Assembly: GCA_021030905.1 (NCBI GenBank)
Contig: JAGFMI010000006.1
Location: forward strand, 1,364,001-1,428,000
From: Pyrenula massariospora
Taxonomy: Eukaryota; Ascomycota; Eurotiomycetes; Pyrenulales; Pyrenulaceae
Reading direction: 5' to 3'
Length of the DNA: 64,000 nt
Shown: positions 42,909 through 52,394 of the stretch, one piece after another
How the letters are laid out: each line of letters starts with the position of its first letter
Numbering within the stretch: the first letter of the stretch is position 1
The notes under the pieces: generated by a model
Told to the model about the DNA's origin: nothing
The model's input: the letters and a program-made list of their open reading frames with translations, nothing else
The model's database searches: none
Program-made: the position numbers and the translations under genes

Positions 42909-44759
42909 TCAGGGCGAATCCGAACGCATATCATCCGTTTTTTCGTCAGAATTGGACGTCTGAGGATATCGGAGTCCTAAGTTTGCAGCCCATGCGAACC
43001 TTTGGCCCCCGCGACGCGGGAACGACCCTCCCCGTCTCCTTCCCCATCCGCGCTCTCTTGTGAACGCTCCGCGTTGAAACCATGGCGGCGTCATCACAGA
43101 CCCGGAGGCCCGAAATTGCTCGTAGAAGCCGATACTGGCGAGATACTCATGGTGGGGGTCGTTACGCGGTCCGCAGTGGGTGGAGTAGCGGTAGGTCGGC
43201 ATCCGCAGGGCGGGGTCGTCCATGTCGACGAAATGGTGCTCGTACCGGTTGTTGCCTATGAATTCCACTTGGATGCCTAGAGATGAGGCTCTCCGGACGA
43301 GAAGCTGGCTTCCGATCTCAGAGGTGGGAGGTTTTTCAAACCGCTCGCTCCTCGTATAGCGCCTCGATCCGACCTGCAGGGTCACTCGTTCGAGCCGAGA
43401 AGTCTCCAATCTGGCGGTCGTATCTAGCTGCTGTTTGCTCTTTGTGGCAATAAGATCTTCGAGATAGTTGGCGATGGGCTCTAGGCATGTTGAGGGTCGC
43501 CATTTACAGCGGGTGAGAAAAGCTAGGTTGTCGGTGAACAAAACATGCTCAACGGAAGGAGGTAATATGCTTGCTAGTCTTGGGGCTTCGTTCGGCTCCC
43601 ATCCAAAGAAGACCGGAATCGGGATCTCGAGGTTTCTCAAGCGTGGGAAGTTGTTTTGGAACGCTTCGCATCCGAGGCGACCATTGAGAGTGTAAACAAG
43701 GCCCGCGTGACCATTCAGCCAGCCGGGGACAGCGTTAGTCGGATCGTCAGGAACCCCAGGGTCTGTGAAAAATGTATGGATGGAGATTTGCAAAGTTTCA
43801 AGAGTGCTAGAGAGTGGGGTGAGAGTTCCGAGAAGTCTGCCGAAGTCCAAACACTTGCCTGCTATGCTATCAAATTCTAGCTGGTATTTGAGCGTTTTGA
43901 GATTCGGACAGGTTTCGGTGAATTTCAAGAGCCCGGTTTCATCCAAACGGCAACCCTCAAGTACAAGCGTAGTAAGATTAGACCTAGAAAAGGAACCGCA
44001 GGATGTAGGGCTTTCGCAGGGCGTCTGTAGGCCACTGATCTGTAAAGTCTTCAAAGATGGCAATCGTAAGAGCGGCTTAGAGTGCTCGAATGGAAGTACT
44101 CTATTTACGATCTCAAAGTCATCAGATCCTCCCTGCTCGTACACCGGTATTTCCACAGAGTACGAGACCGAGCTCAGAAATCGGAAGCAGGTAGAGTCTC
44201 CTAGATGAACGTTTCCAAGTGTAACATGATTAAGCATGTCTCCGATGAATGTAGAGCAATATTTAGGGTAAAAGTCCAAATCTAGCTTTCGGATATCTGG
44301 AAGACGCAACAGCAACAGAGCTGTCCAAGCATCCATGGAGTATGACTCAATGGCAGCATTCCATCGATCGACATCTTGCAGAGCGTACTGCTGCCTGATG
44401 CCGTAGAGGACTACTTTCAGTTTTTCTAAATCGTTAACGGAAGCCTCACGACGACTCCCATTGTGCTCGTGCCAATGACGAAGCTCGAAGCGTTGGATTA
44501 AACGGCCCACTTCCGGTCGGCTGTCAATGGTCCTGTGCAATGCGACCAAGCGGGAAAACTTCTCCGAGGGATCTTCACTTACCCACGAGATATCTTGGTA
44601 GAGCAGAGACTGAGCAATACTATGCAAACTTCTGCAGCTGGCACATAGTGATAGAAGGTTTCGTAATGATGGTCTTGATTCATCGCGGAGGCGCGAGATG
44701 ATAATTGCCAGGATTTCGTGAGGAAGGCCAGGAAGTGAACTGATCTGCGTCGAAGTCAT
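42909..44759 (-). CDS. F-box and leucine-rich-repeat-like protein
   Basis: A single-exon frame of 616 residues. An F-box starts at about residue 9 (LPGLPHEILAIIISRLRDE, then RNLLSLCASCRSLHSIAQSLLY), followed by an LRR-like region with repeated L-x-x-L-x-L patterns (LLRLPSLKTLQISGLQ; LTTLVLEGCRLDETGLLKFTETCPNLKTLKY). The last 60 residues are Arg/Gly/Phe-rich (RERGWGRRRGGSFPRRGG). F-box proteins recruit substrates to SCF ubiquitin ligases, and the LRR part usually selects the target. Expanded F-box families are typical of filamentous fungi. The gene lies at the edge of the accessory block with the two kinase-tail proteins. Confidence 0.85.
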   Translation of the reverse strand: MTSTQISSLPGLPHEILAIIISRLRDESRPSLRNLLSLCASCRSLHSIAQSLLYQDISWVSEDPSEKFSRLVALHRTIDSRPEVGRLIQRFELRHWHEHNGSRREASVNDLEKLKVVLYGIRQQYALQDVDRWNAAIESYSMDAWTALLLLRLPDIRKLDLDFYPKYCSTFIGDMLNHVTLGNVHLGDSTCFRFLSSVSYSVEIPVYEQGGSDDFEIVNRVLPFEHSKPLLRLPSLKTLQISGLQTPCESPTSCGSFSRSNLTTLVLEGCRLDETGLLKFTETCPNLKTLKYQLEFDSIAGKCLDFGRLLGTLTPLSSTLETLQISIHTFFTDPGVPDDPTNAVPGWLNGHAGLVYTLNGRLGCEAFQNNFPRLRNLEIPIPVFFGWEPNEAPRLASILPPSVEHVLFTDNLAFLTRCKWRPSTCLEPIANYLEDLIATKSKQQLDTTARLETSRLERVTLQVGSRRYTRSERFEKPPTSEIGSQLLVRRASSLGIQVEFIGNNRYEHHFVDMDDPALRMPTYRYSTHCGPRNDPHHEYLASIGFYEQFRASGSVMTPPWFQRGAFTRERGWGRRRGGSFPRRGGQRFAWAANLGLRYPQTSNSDEKTDDMRSDSP

Positions 44760-45463
44760 CGAGAAAAGGGCGCTGTGAGTCTATCGACTAGGATAGCTCA
44801 TCGATAGGAGTATATAAATGTGCATCGAACATGAAATAGGCAAGCTATGGTCCCTGGACAAACGTGACTCTACCCGATGTGCGCCTCCGTATCTAGGCAG
44901 CATTTTAAAAAGCACAGCCTAAAGTCCTACCGCAACATCCCTCCTGAGCTGCAAAAGTTGAAATACTTGTAAGTGTTGCCTTGAGATGTGCCGCATCTAA
45001 TAATAGAAATAGACATCTACCTAGGCAGGCAAATTCCTTCCCCCCAGAGTACATTTAGCAGACCTTGAAAGGATCTGACAAAGAAGGTTATGGGACGTCC
45101 AGATAGAGAGCAAGATGGGTTCATTTCTCGTGACACATTTCAAATCTTGGTGGTAATGTATATGTACATGTTTCAGGGCGCACTGTGTACGTACAATAAC
45201 ACCTTTTCCAGGAGCCACTCTAAGGCCTCTGATTACTCCTTCCCCATGTCCCCTTCAAACTTAATCGAGTTGTGCTTTGCAGAACGTGTGAAGGGCCTTC
45301 AAGTCTGGACCGATCTTCTTGCATGGTCCAGGAGCGGGAGAGGGGCTTCGCGGTGGTCCCCACGTGAGACGTAAATGAGAAGTCACGCCTACGACGAGTT
45401 TGTACACAACCTCTTCTTCAGATTGAAAGTCCAAGATCAATCTCAAGCTGTATCCTTCTGCGC
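44760..45463. other. intergenic region between the F-box and pseudokinase genes
   Basis: About 700 bp between two minus-strand genes: promoter of the F-box gene and 3' UTR of the pseudokinase fusion. Frames near 45.02-45.37 kb have no resemblance to known families. Confidence 0.45.
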
Positions 45464-48400
45464 TCACCGCTCCACCTCGCGCTGAGCCATGATAAAGACT
45501 GGGATCGGTCTGACACTGCCCTCAGAAGCGTCCATTTCAGTGCACTCGCGGTGGGGTCTTTGACCCCCGACGCTCTTGAAAACTGTCATCACAAACTGTG
45601 CTCTCGATCGATCCATCAATAGGCTCGCATCTGGAAGACGAGATACCACGCACAATGTACCCTGGTCTCCGAGCCAGAGCGTTGAGCCAACCTCCACGTC
45701 CACTACACTCCAGCGTTTACTCCACCGGGTTGGTGCCGCTTCATCTTGTGGATAATTGCGCTTTTTCCTGACACCTTTGGGCACATTCAGCTTATTGATG
45801 ACGAGCGCCGTGCGGAGCACAGAGCGACCGTATTTGAAACAACAGCGTAATCCATTCGGGTGCCTGAATTCGAGGCATGAGTCTCGAAAAGCGGCCATAC
45901 AGCAAGTGTCCACGCTGTCGCGAAGCAACTCGATCCAATTGTGATCTTTGTGACTCAGAGACCCCAGCTCCGGCTTCGGTGTAGCGGTAGAGGACCAAAA
46001 TACGTCGAGATCATTCTTCCGATTGACGCCCGTCTTCTCTAAGGCCCGGAAGCAAAGGAGAATTATCCTGCCGAGTTCCTCGCGATGCTGCGGTTGAGTT
46101 TCCCAGAGTCCTCTCAAAGCTAGCGGGTCATCTTCTAGGTTGTCTAGAGTTTTGAAGTATTCCGTTTTGCAATTCATATCCTTCCAGATAACATTCTTCA
46201 AGTAAGCGCGCATGCATGGAAGTGCTAGAATCTGAGCTAGAAGAACCCTCTGCGCATTACTTGTACATATCGAGATCTCAACCCCGTAGAAAGTCTCCAA
46301 GAACTCCGGTCCACGAAGGTCAGGCTCCATTGCCCATAGCTCCACGAGCGCCTTTTTTAGTGATTGGGCAGCCATCCTCTTATATTGCTTAGCAGCACTG
46401 ATACCAGAGCCGCTGTATCCAACCTGCAGTTGATACGTTGTGGAATCTTTATACGTGTAAGCCTCAAGAGAACCAAGCATTCGGAGCTTTCCACCATCCA
46501 GAAGATCCTGTCTGAATTGGGTCAGGGATTGCTGACATTTGGAATTAACAAGGAGATTCTCGGATCCGATAGACATAGCACCAATTAGCAAAGTCTCTCC
46601 ACCTTCGAAACTTGAATCAACCCGATCAGCTAGAAGTGTGCCACTCAAATCTTGCTCTCGATCGTCATCGGACACCCAATGGCAGAGTACCTCCCCTGGC
46701 AATAAAGGGGCATCCTGGTTCGGGCTTTCACGCCATTTGAAAATTGAGCCGTTTCCAACAACGTAACGGGAGAACTTGGCTGGATCGCGCGGATCCTGCT
46801 CCTTCCATAAAGGTCCCCAGATATCCGCGAAAGGTGCAATCTCGGTGGATAAGAACAACGGTCCTCGAATTTCTTGCTCATATGGCATGAACGCCCATAC
46901 TGGCCGTTGGCCATGGAAAGCATCCAGACATTGAAGCGAGCATCTTTTCAACTTTATTGGCTGAATATATTTTTCAAAACAGAGATCAGCCCGTAGAGGA
47001 GCTAGGATGTCGATAACGTCAAGGTTACTATTCAAATAGTCTTGATCAAATGGATTCAAGTGAGCCCCGGCATAAACCAAAACAGCGATGTCAATTATGT
47101 GGATGATTTGTCGGAGCTGGTTCAGTCGAATGAGGGTCGTCTCTTCGTCGGAATGAGAAGGTTTAGGCTGATGATATTTTGCTCCGAGAAGAAGGGAAAA
47201 CCATTCACAATTGTTCTCGATCATTGCCGTTGAGACCTCGAGACGGTCCCTGAACATTTTATTAGACGACATGTCTACCTTATGAGCCCAGTCTCTGAGT
47301 AGTAACTCTACATGTTGCATGAAGCTTAATACTCGCCCATAAACTATTACCTGGAGCCGGCACCGGGGCACATTCAAATAGTTTGTCTCTTCCCTGTTGA
47401 TTGTGAGTATGCTGAAGTTGCCGGAACAAAATCTATTTGCCCGTAATCGCCTCAAATTGACCAATGCTTTCACTAATACATTTCGAGATTCAAGAATTTG
47501 GCGCAGGGTCTCAGCGAATATAGGATTCTTGTGATACTTCCGCCTGTAAATAGCGAGGACGACTTCATCAGGAAGCGGTACAGGTAGGCCCTCCGCTAAA
47601 GATCTAGATATCGTCGGATACTTAGCAATTAAGTCCGTATGTAGGAATTGAGGGCCTATGGCTAGTGGAGCAGAAGAACCGCCATAGATGTGCACTGTAG
47701 AATTTTCGAATATGCAACGCTCAAGATCTTTGAGCTGATCGAAATATCGTACTGGATTGAGAATGCGTTCTTTTAGACCCACAAACGGCGAGGGAGACTC
47801 TGTCCAAGAATTTTCTGCATCGTCATCGCTGTCGTTACTTATTGAGCTTGAAGACAAACCAGTTGAAGAGGTGCCTTCTGTCATATCCACTACTTCAGAT
47901 GTATCACTTTGGCTGCGATTTATTTCCTCGTTGGAATTATCAGATCGAGTTTTCTTCTCAGCCCCAGCGACAGAGGTTCCTTGATATTCATTTTGCAAGT
48001 TAGATGTTCTCGATGGAACTTCAAGAAAAGCGTTTGTTCTGTCTTCTGATTCGCTTTTCCCTAATTCGCCACTGTCTGCTAGAACAGACTTCTCAACACT
48101 CGACAATAATGGCAACTCACCGTGGAGTCCATATGGTGTTTCTTTTCTCTTTGAATGAAGGTCTTCTCTCTCCGAACGAAAGGTTTCTCTCTCCAGATGA
48201 AAGGTTTCTCTCTCCAGACGAAGGGTTTCTGTGTCTCTCCGAAGTGATTCTCTCTCCGAAGTAAGGGCTTCTCTCAAAAGTCGGGCTTCTTGCAGGGCTT
48301 CTTGCAGGATATCGAGTTCTTTATCTTTCTTCCAATTATACGGCGAGATTGCTACACCTGAAGCCTCCGAGCGCTGTGAACGACGCATCCATGTCACAAT

Positions 48401-50163
48401 CGAGTTATCCCTTTCTTCTTGATCGTCTCGCAGATGGAAGGCCGGAATTATTGAAGCTCCAACTCTTAATCTCGCTAGGCCCAGTCCATACAACTCTTCA
48501 GCTGCTGCAAGGGTGCCTTGCGACCGGAAGACTTCCACCAGATCGAATGATTTCCTAGCTTTGTTCCTGGTGGAACGTTCAAATTCTATTCGTTCCTCAA
48601 GTGTCGAATGGGCGTGATAGGGAACCAATTTCACATGTGAAGAAGGAGAAATTGAGAGCTCTATATCATGAATTATTCTCGGAACGGATTGGTTAAAGTC
48701 ATGTCAGAAATGCTCACCGTAATTTGAGAAATCAAAAAGATCAATTCCGAGTCGTATAGCGGGATCGGTACTTTCAAGTAATGCCTGCAGGTCGGGATCT
48801 CTTAGCTGGTCGAAAAAGGGATGGCAAAGTATGTCGATTGCTTTAGGACGCAGCGAAGGATCATAGGTCAAGATACTTGACATCAGGGAAACAGTGTCTT
48901 TACTCGCTTCGGGAATGACCTTGACACTATTTTGAGCTCGATTTTGGCTGTTGGCAGGGGGAAAGAATCACCTGCTCGAGAGGAAGCCGTTCCATTTGCG
49001 GCAAATTGCTTCTTGGATAGTCTGAATTTATTGCCTCTAGTTCCTTCTCTCTTGGAGTACCAAGGACTCTGACAATCCCAACTACTTGATCCTCTACCCA
49101 TTCACCCGGGAAGAGTGGCCTTCCTAGTAACAATTCCCCTAGTATGCAGCCAGCTGCCCAGATATCTACGAGCCATCAACATCTCCAAGATTTGATCGTG
49201 AGAAATGAATGACATACCGACGCCAGTTGAGATCTGTAGTGATCTAAATGCACGCTCAGGAGAGCAACAAGATACCGAACTTATGTACGGATATCTTTGG
49301 TAGTGTTCCAAGACTTTAGCACTTCCAAAGTCACAAAGCTTCAACTTTCCAGAGCAAGGGTCGATAAGAATGTTCCGTGGTTCGACGTCTCGATGGCAAA
49401 TGCCGAGCAAATGAAGGTAATTTAAGGCGCGGAAGAGTTGGTATGTATACAGCTTAACGAGGATCGGCGGCAATGGGAGCTCGTCTTTTGCGAAAGTGTG
49501 GAGGTATCTATCCAAGGTCGAAGGAACGGTATCAAGCACTAGGTTGAGATACGACCATTGTCCCTGGACAATTCGGGTAATGAGCCTTCGACATCTTTTG
49601 ATCATCATAAAAGAGCTAGGTCATACATGATCCGTGTCCGAGTAAAAGAATGCTTTCAGCTCGACGATATTCGGGTGCCTCAATACCCGTAGGATCTTCA
49701 GCTCTCGGTTCTGTTCAATTTAGATGTTAGTCTCAATGTCGAGCACCGCTGTGAAACACAGTGAAAAATCGATACAAGCATCCAATTCTGTGGCATCTGA
49801 GGCAAGGGTTCCCAAACCAGAGACATCCAACGTCCTCTTCTACTTCATTCCCGGATCAGTAATCACCCTGAGATTTCCTTATGCGATTGGAGATAAATGC
49901 ACCAACGCAGACGGTTTTAATTGGGGATGCCTTTATCGAGCGTTCAATGTACTGAAACTCCCACTGACCTCAACGCCTTTGTGCTCACGCACTTTCTTGA
50001 TGACCGCGTCGTCTCCATTCGGCCAAATTTTGATCTTAGCCGTATTCTCGGAAGAGGTCGGTTCAGCGACTTCATTGTAGGTATATTGAATTTCTCTAGG
50101 GTTTCCTGTGAGCCCATCTTTTACCGTTTGATGGATTGCCTCTGGACTTGTTGGCGTTGACAT
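45464..50163 (-). CDS. GSK3-type pseudokinase fused to a ~1050-residue C-terminal region
   Basis: Predicted exons on the minus strand are 50163-49969, 49710-49627, 49563-49218, 49165-48972, 48919-48718 and 48660-45464, giving 1405 residues; introns are 258, 63, 52, 52 and 57 bp. Residues 1-360 align without large gaps to GSK3/shaggy kinases: [104 protein letters not shown] and the tail FDFSNYELSISP. Key positions are lost. The glycine loop is EPTSSE (three Gly replaced), and HRDxKxxN reads HRDVEPRN with Glu154 for Lys. The Arg96 and Arg220 equivalents of the priming-phosphate pocket are Gly and Val. Lys56, Asp152 and DFG remain. The tail has a coiled coil at 456-513 built on RLERETF heptads, an acidic Ser-rich linker, then a folded-looking 800-residue part I do not recognise. 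Probably a scaffold rather than an active kinase. Confidence 0.8.
48175..48260 (-). repeat. short tandem repeat encoding coiled-coil heptads
   Basis: Units of about 21 bp, variants of TTTCTCTCTCCAGA on the plus strand, repeat inside the last exon of the pseudokinase fusion. They encode the [19 protein letters not shown] heptads. Slippage at this array would change the length of the coiled coil in steps of seven residues. Confidence 0.6.
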
Positions 50164-51035
50164 TATGGGAGGTCAATGGCGATATGGTGTGTTGGAGGTC
50201 GCTGGTTTACAATGGGCAACGCGATTCCTCGTGAGGACATTGATAAATGAAGACTCTATTAGATCTTTGATATTGGGACTATGCCGTAGCAATTAGCAGT
50301 GGAATCTGAGGATGTGATAAGCAAGGCGTCGGACGGTCAGTTTCAGGGTTGCATTGGCAAGATGATGAGACTTATCAGGCTGGGGTAGAATTAGGCAATC
50401 TCGCCTCAATCAATAGCTTCTGATAATCATGAAGTTCGCGCAAGGAACCCTCTTTTCATATCTTTGACGATCCGTTGCGATATTGGACAACTTTTTTCGA
50501 AGCAAGCGAAAAGCATAAAAGGCACACTACAGAAGCCGACGAGAGCAACACGAGATCAAGAGAAATTTCTGCCGTAACGAGTTTCGGAGAGCGTGGCGTC
50601 GTCGAATTGAGGAACTACTTCTTATTGGCAGCTCTGTATCTAGCTGTTGATTAACTCACGCCACACCCTGACGAAGGGGGCAGTCCGCAAGGCTGTGGGC
50701 AAGGCAAACCCCCACTTTGCAGTAGGAGTAGGAAAAGGAGCCTCCGATCAATTCGAGTAGAGTGTCAAGCCAACAGATGCTCGACACGATATATGCGAGG
50801 CTGCATCGCTCGCGGAGGACAAAGGTAGTGGCGGTGAACCTTGCCATCCTGACCAGGGCTCGGGCAAAGATTCTCGACGTGAGATAGAGAAAATGAGGCT
50901 CTGCTTTTGACGATTGACAAAGGTAGCAACCACGCGCCGTATCAAAATACGGGCGGCGATGGAAAAGTCGATGCGGCATTGCAAAGCATTTCGTGCCTTG
51001 GAGGTTTAAGGCTGCTCTAGTCGGGGACTTACCGG
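50164..51035. other. intergenic region between the pseudokinase gene and the foldback element
   Basis: About 870 bp holding the promoter of the pseudokinase gene. A minus-strand frame runs from 51075 to 50656, partly inside the element's terminal repeat. It lacks family resemblance and is not called as a gene. Confidence 0.4.
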
Positions 51036-51150
51036 TACGGCGGAGTAACTGGAGCCGTCCGCCATAACCCCACAACCCTCAACCCACATTGAGAACCTGC
51101 AGACAACAACCCACCAAGTTACTATAAGAACCTGTCTCTGCATACTCAAC
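51036..51150 (+). repeat. left terminal inverted repeat of the foldback element
   Basis: Pairs with 52053-52167 and shares GGCGGAGTAACTGGAG, the stretch reading CCACAACCCTCAACCCACATT and the segment up to CTCTGCATACTCAAC. Differences include one TTATAGT-adjacent change and a G/A in the GGCGGACGGCTCC part. Confidence 0.85.
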
Positions 51151-52052
51151 GATGGTTTAAATGTCTATTTATAGACAGTTCTGTATAGAAAACTAGCTGT
51201 ACACCTATTTACAGACAGCTCTACATAGTAAATTAGCCGTGCACCTGTCTGCAGACAGCTTTATACATAGAATTTGCTGCGTGACTATCTACGGACAGCT
51301 CCATATATTAAATTGGCTGTGTGCCTGTCTACACATAGGTATGGCTGTCTGCGGACAACTCTACATGGTAAATTGGCTGTGCACCTGTCTGTAGACAGCT
51401 CTGTATAGAAACTGGCTGTGTGCCTGTCTACAGACAGCTCTGTACGGAGAACTCGCTGTGTGACTGTCTGCAAACAGCTCTACATAGTAAATTGGCTGTG
51501 CACCTGTCTGCAGACAGCTCTGTACAGAGAACTGGTTATATAGCTGTCTGCAGATAGCTTTGTATACAAAACTGGTTGTGTGCCTGTCTGCAGACAGCTC
51601 TATGATAGAGAACTCGCTGTGCACCTGTCTACAGACAGCTCTGTATAGTAAATTAGCCGTGCACCTATCTGCGGACAGTTTTATACAGAGAACTCACTGC
51701 GTAATTGTCTGCAGACAGGTGCACAGCCAATTTACCATGTAGAGTTGTCCGCAGACAGTCATGCAGCCAATTTCTATATAGAACTGTCTGCAGACAGATG
51801 CACAGCCAATTTACTATACAGAGCTGTCTGTAGATAGATATACAGCGAGCTTTTTATACAGAGCTGTCTGCAGACAGATGCACAACTAATTTACTATGTA
51901 GAGCTGTCTGCAGACGGATGCACAGCGAGTTCTCTGTACAGAGCTGTCTGTAGACACGTATACAGCCAATTTACTATGTAGAGCTGTCTACAGATAGATG
52001 CACAGTCAATCTACTATATAGAGCTGTCTACAGACCGATCTTTCTATTAATA

Positions 52053-52167
52053 ATTGAGTACACAGAGACAGGTTCTTATAGTAACTTGGTGGGTTATTGT
52101 CTGCAGGTTCTCAATGTGGGTTGAGAGTTGTGGGGTTATGGCGGACGACTCCAGTTACTCCGCCGTA
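52053..52167 (-). repeat. right terminal inverted repeat of the foldback element
   Basis: Inverted copy of 51036-51150, ending AGTTACTCCGCCGTA just before the flanking TACCGG. Confidence 0.85.
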
Positions 52168-52394
52168 TACCGGCTTCTTGGCCACCCCCGAGGACGTGCG
52201 CTCAATTACCGTGAGCCTGAACCGTCATTTTACTGTTTTCAAGACCAGAACTACCATAGATTCTATGTCCCTCAAAGAACATGTAGTTGTTATTTCTTTT
52301 CGAACAAATAAAGTGAAACTTTCCTATTGATCTGTAGCTGAAAGCATTTGCTAAGTGTACAAACATGAGAAGAAATCGTGTACGCGCCGACTGC

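Larger units (their letters stand above)
51036..52167. mobile_element. foldback-type non-autonomous DNA element with inverted tandem arrays
   Basis: The ends 51036-51150 and 52053-52167 are inverted copies of each other over about 115 bp with few mismatches, opening TACGGCGGAGTAACTGGAG. Inside are about 22 copies of a roughly 41-bp unit centred on GTCTGCAGAC. About 14 lie in one orientation up to about 51.71 kb and the rest in the opposite one, so the whole 1132 bp can fold back on itself. TACCGG flanks both sides (51030-51035 and 52168-52173) and may be a 6-bp target duplication. A TA duplication with ends CGGCGG...CCGCCG is an alternative that would suit a Tc1/mariner-type mobiliser. No transposase frame is present, so it would depend on one elsewhere in the genome. 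Confidence 0.85.

Noticed and set aside
45464-48634. A separate 1056-residue gene starting at 48634
   Set aside because: Its first codon is GTG, the reading frame is open upstream to a good acceptor, and the upstream exons form the GSK3-type domain whose family tail (ELSISP) continues straight into it.
51160-52040. Regularly spaced repeats that could be taken for a CRISPR array
   Set aside because: The genome is eukaryotic, the units are contiguous with no unique spacers, orientation flips midway and terminal inverted repeats enclose them.
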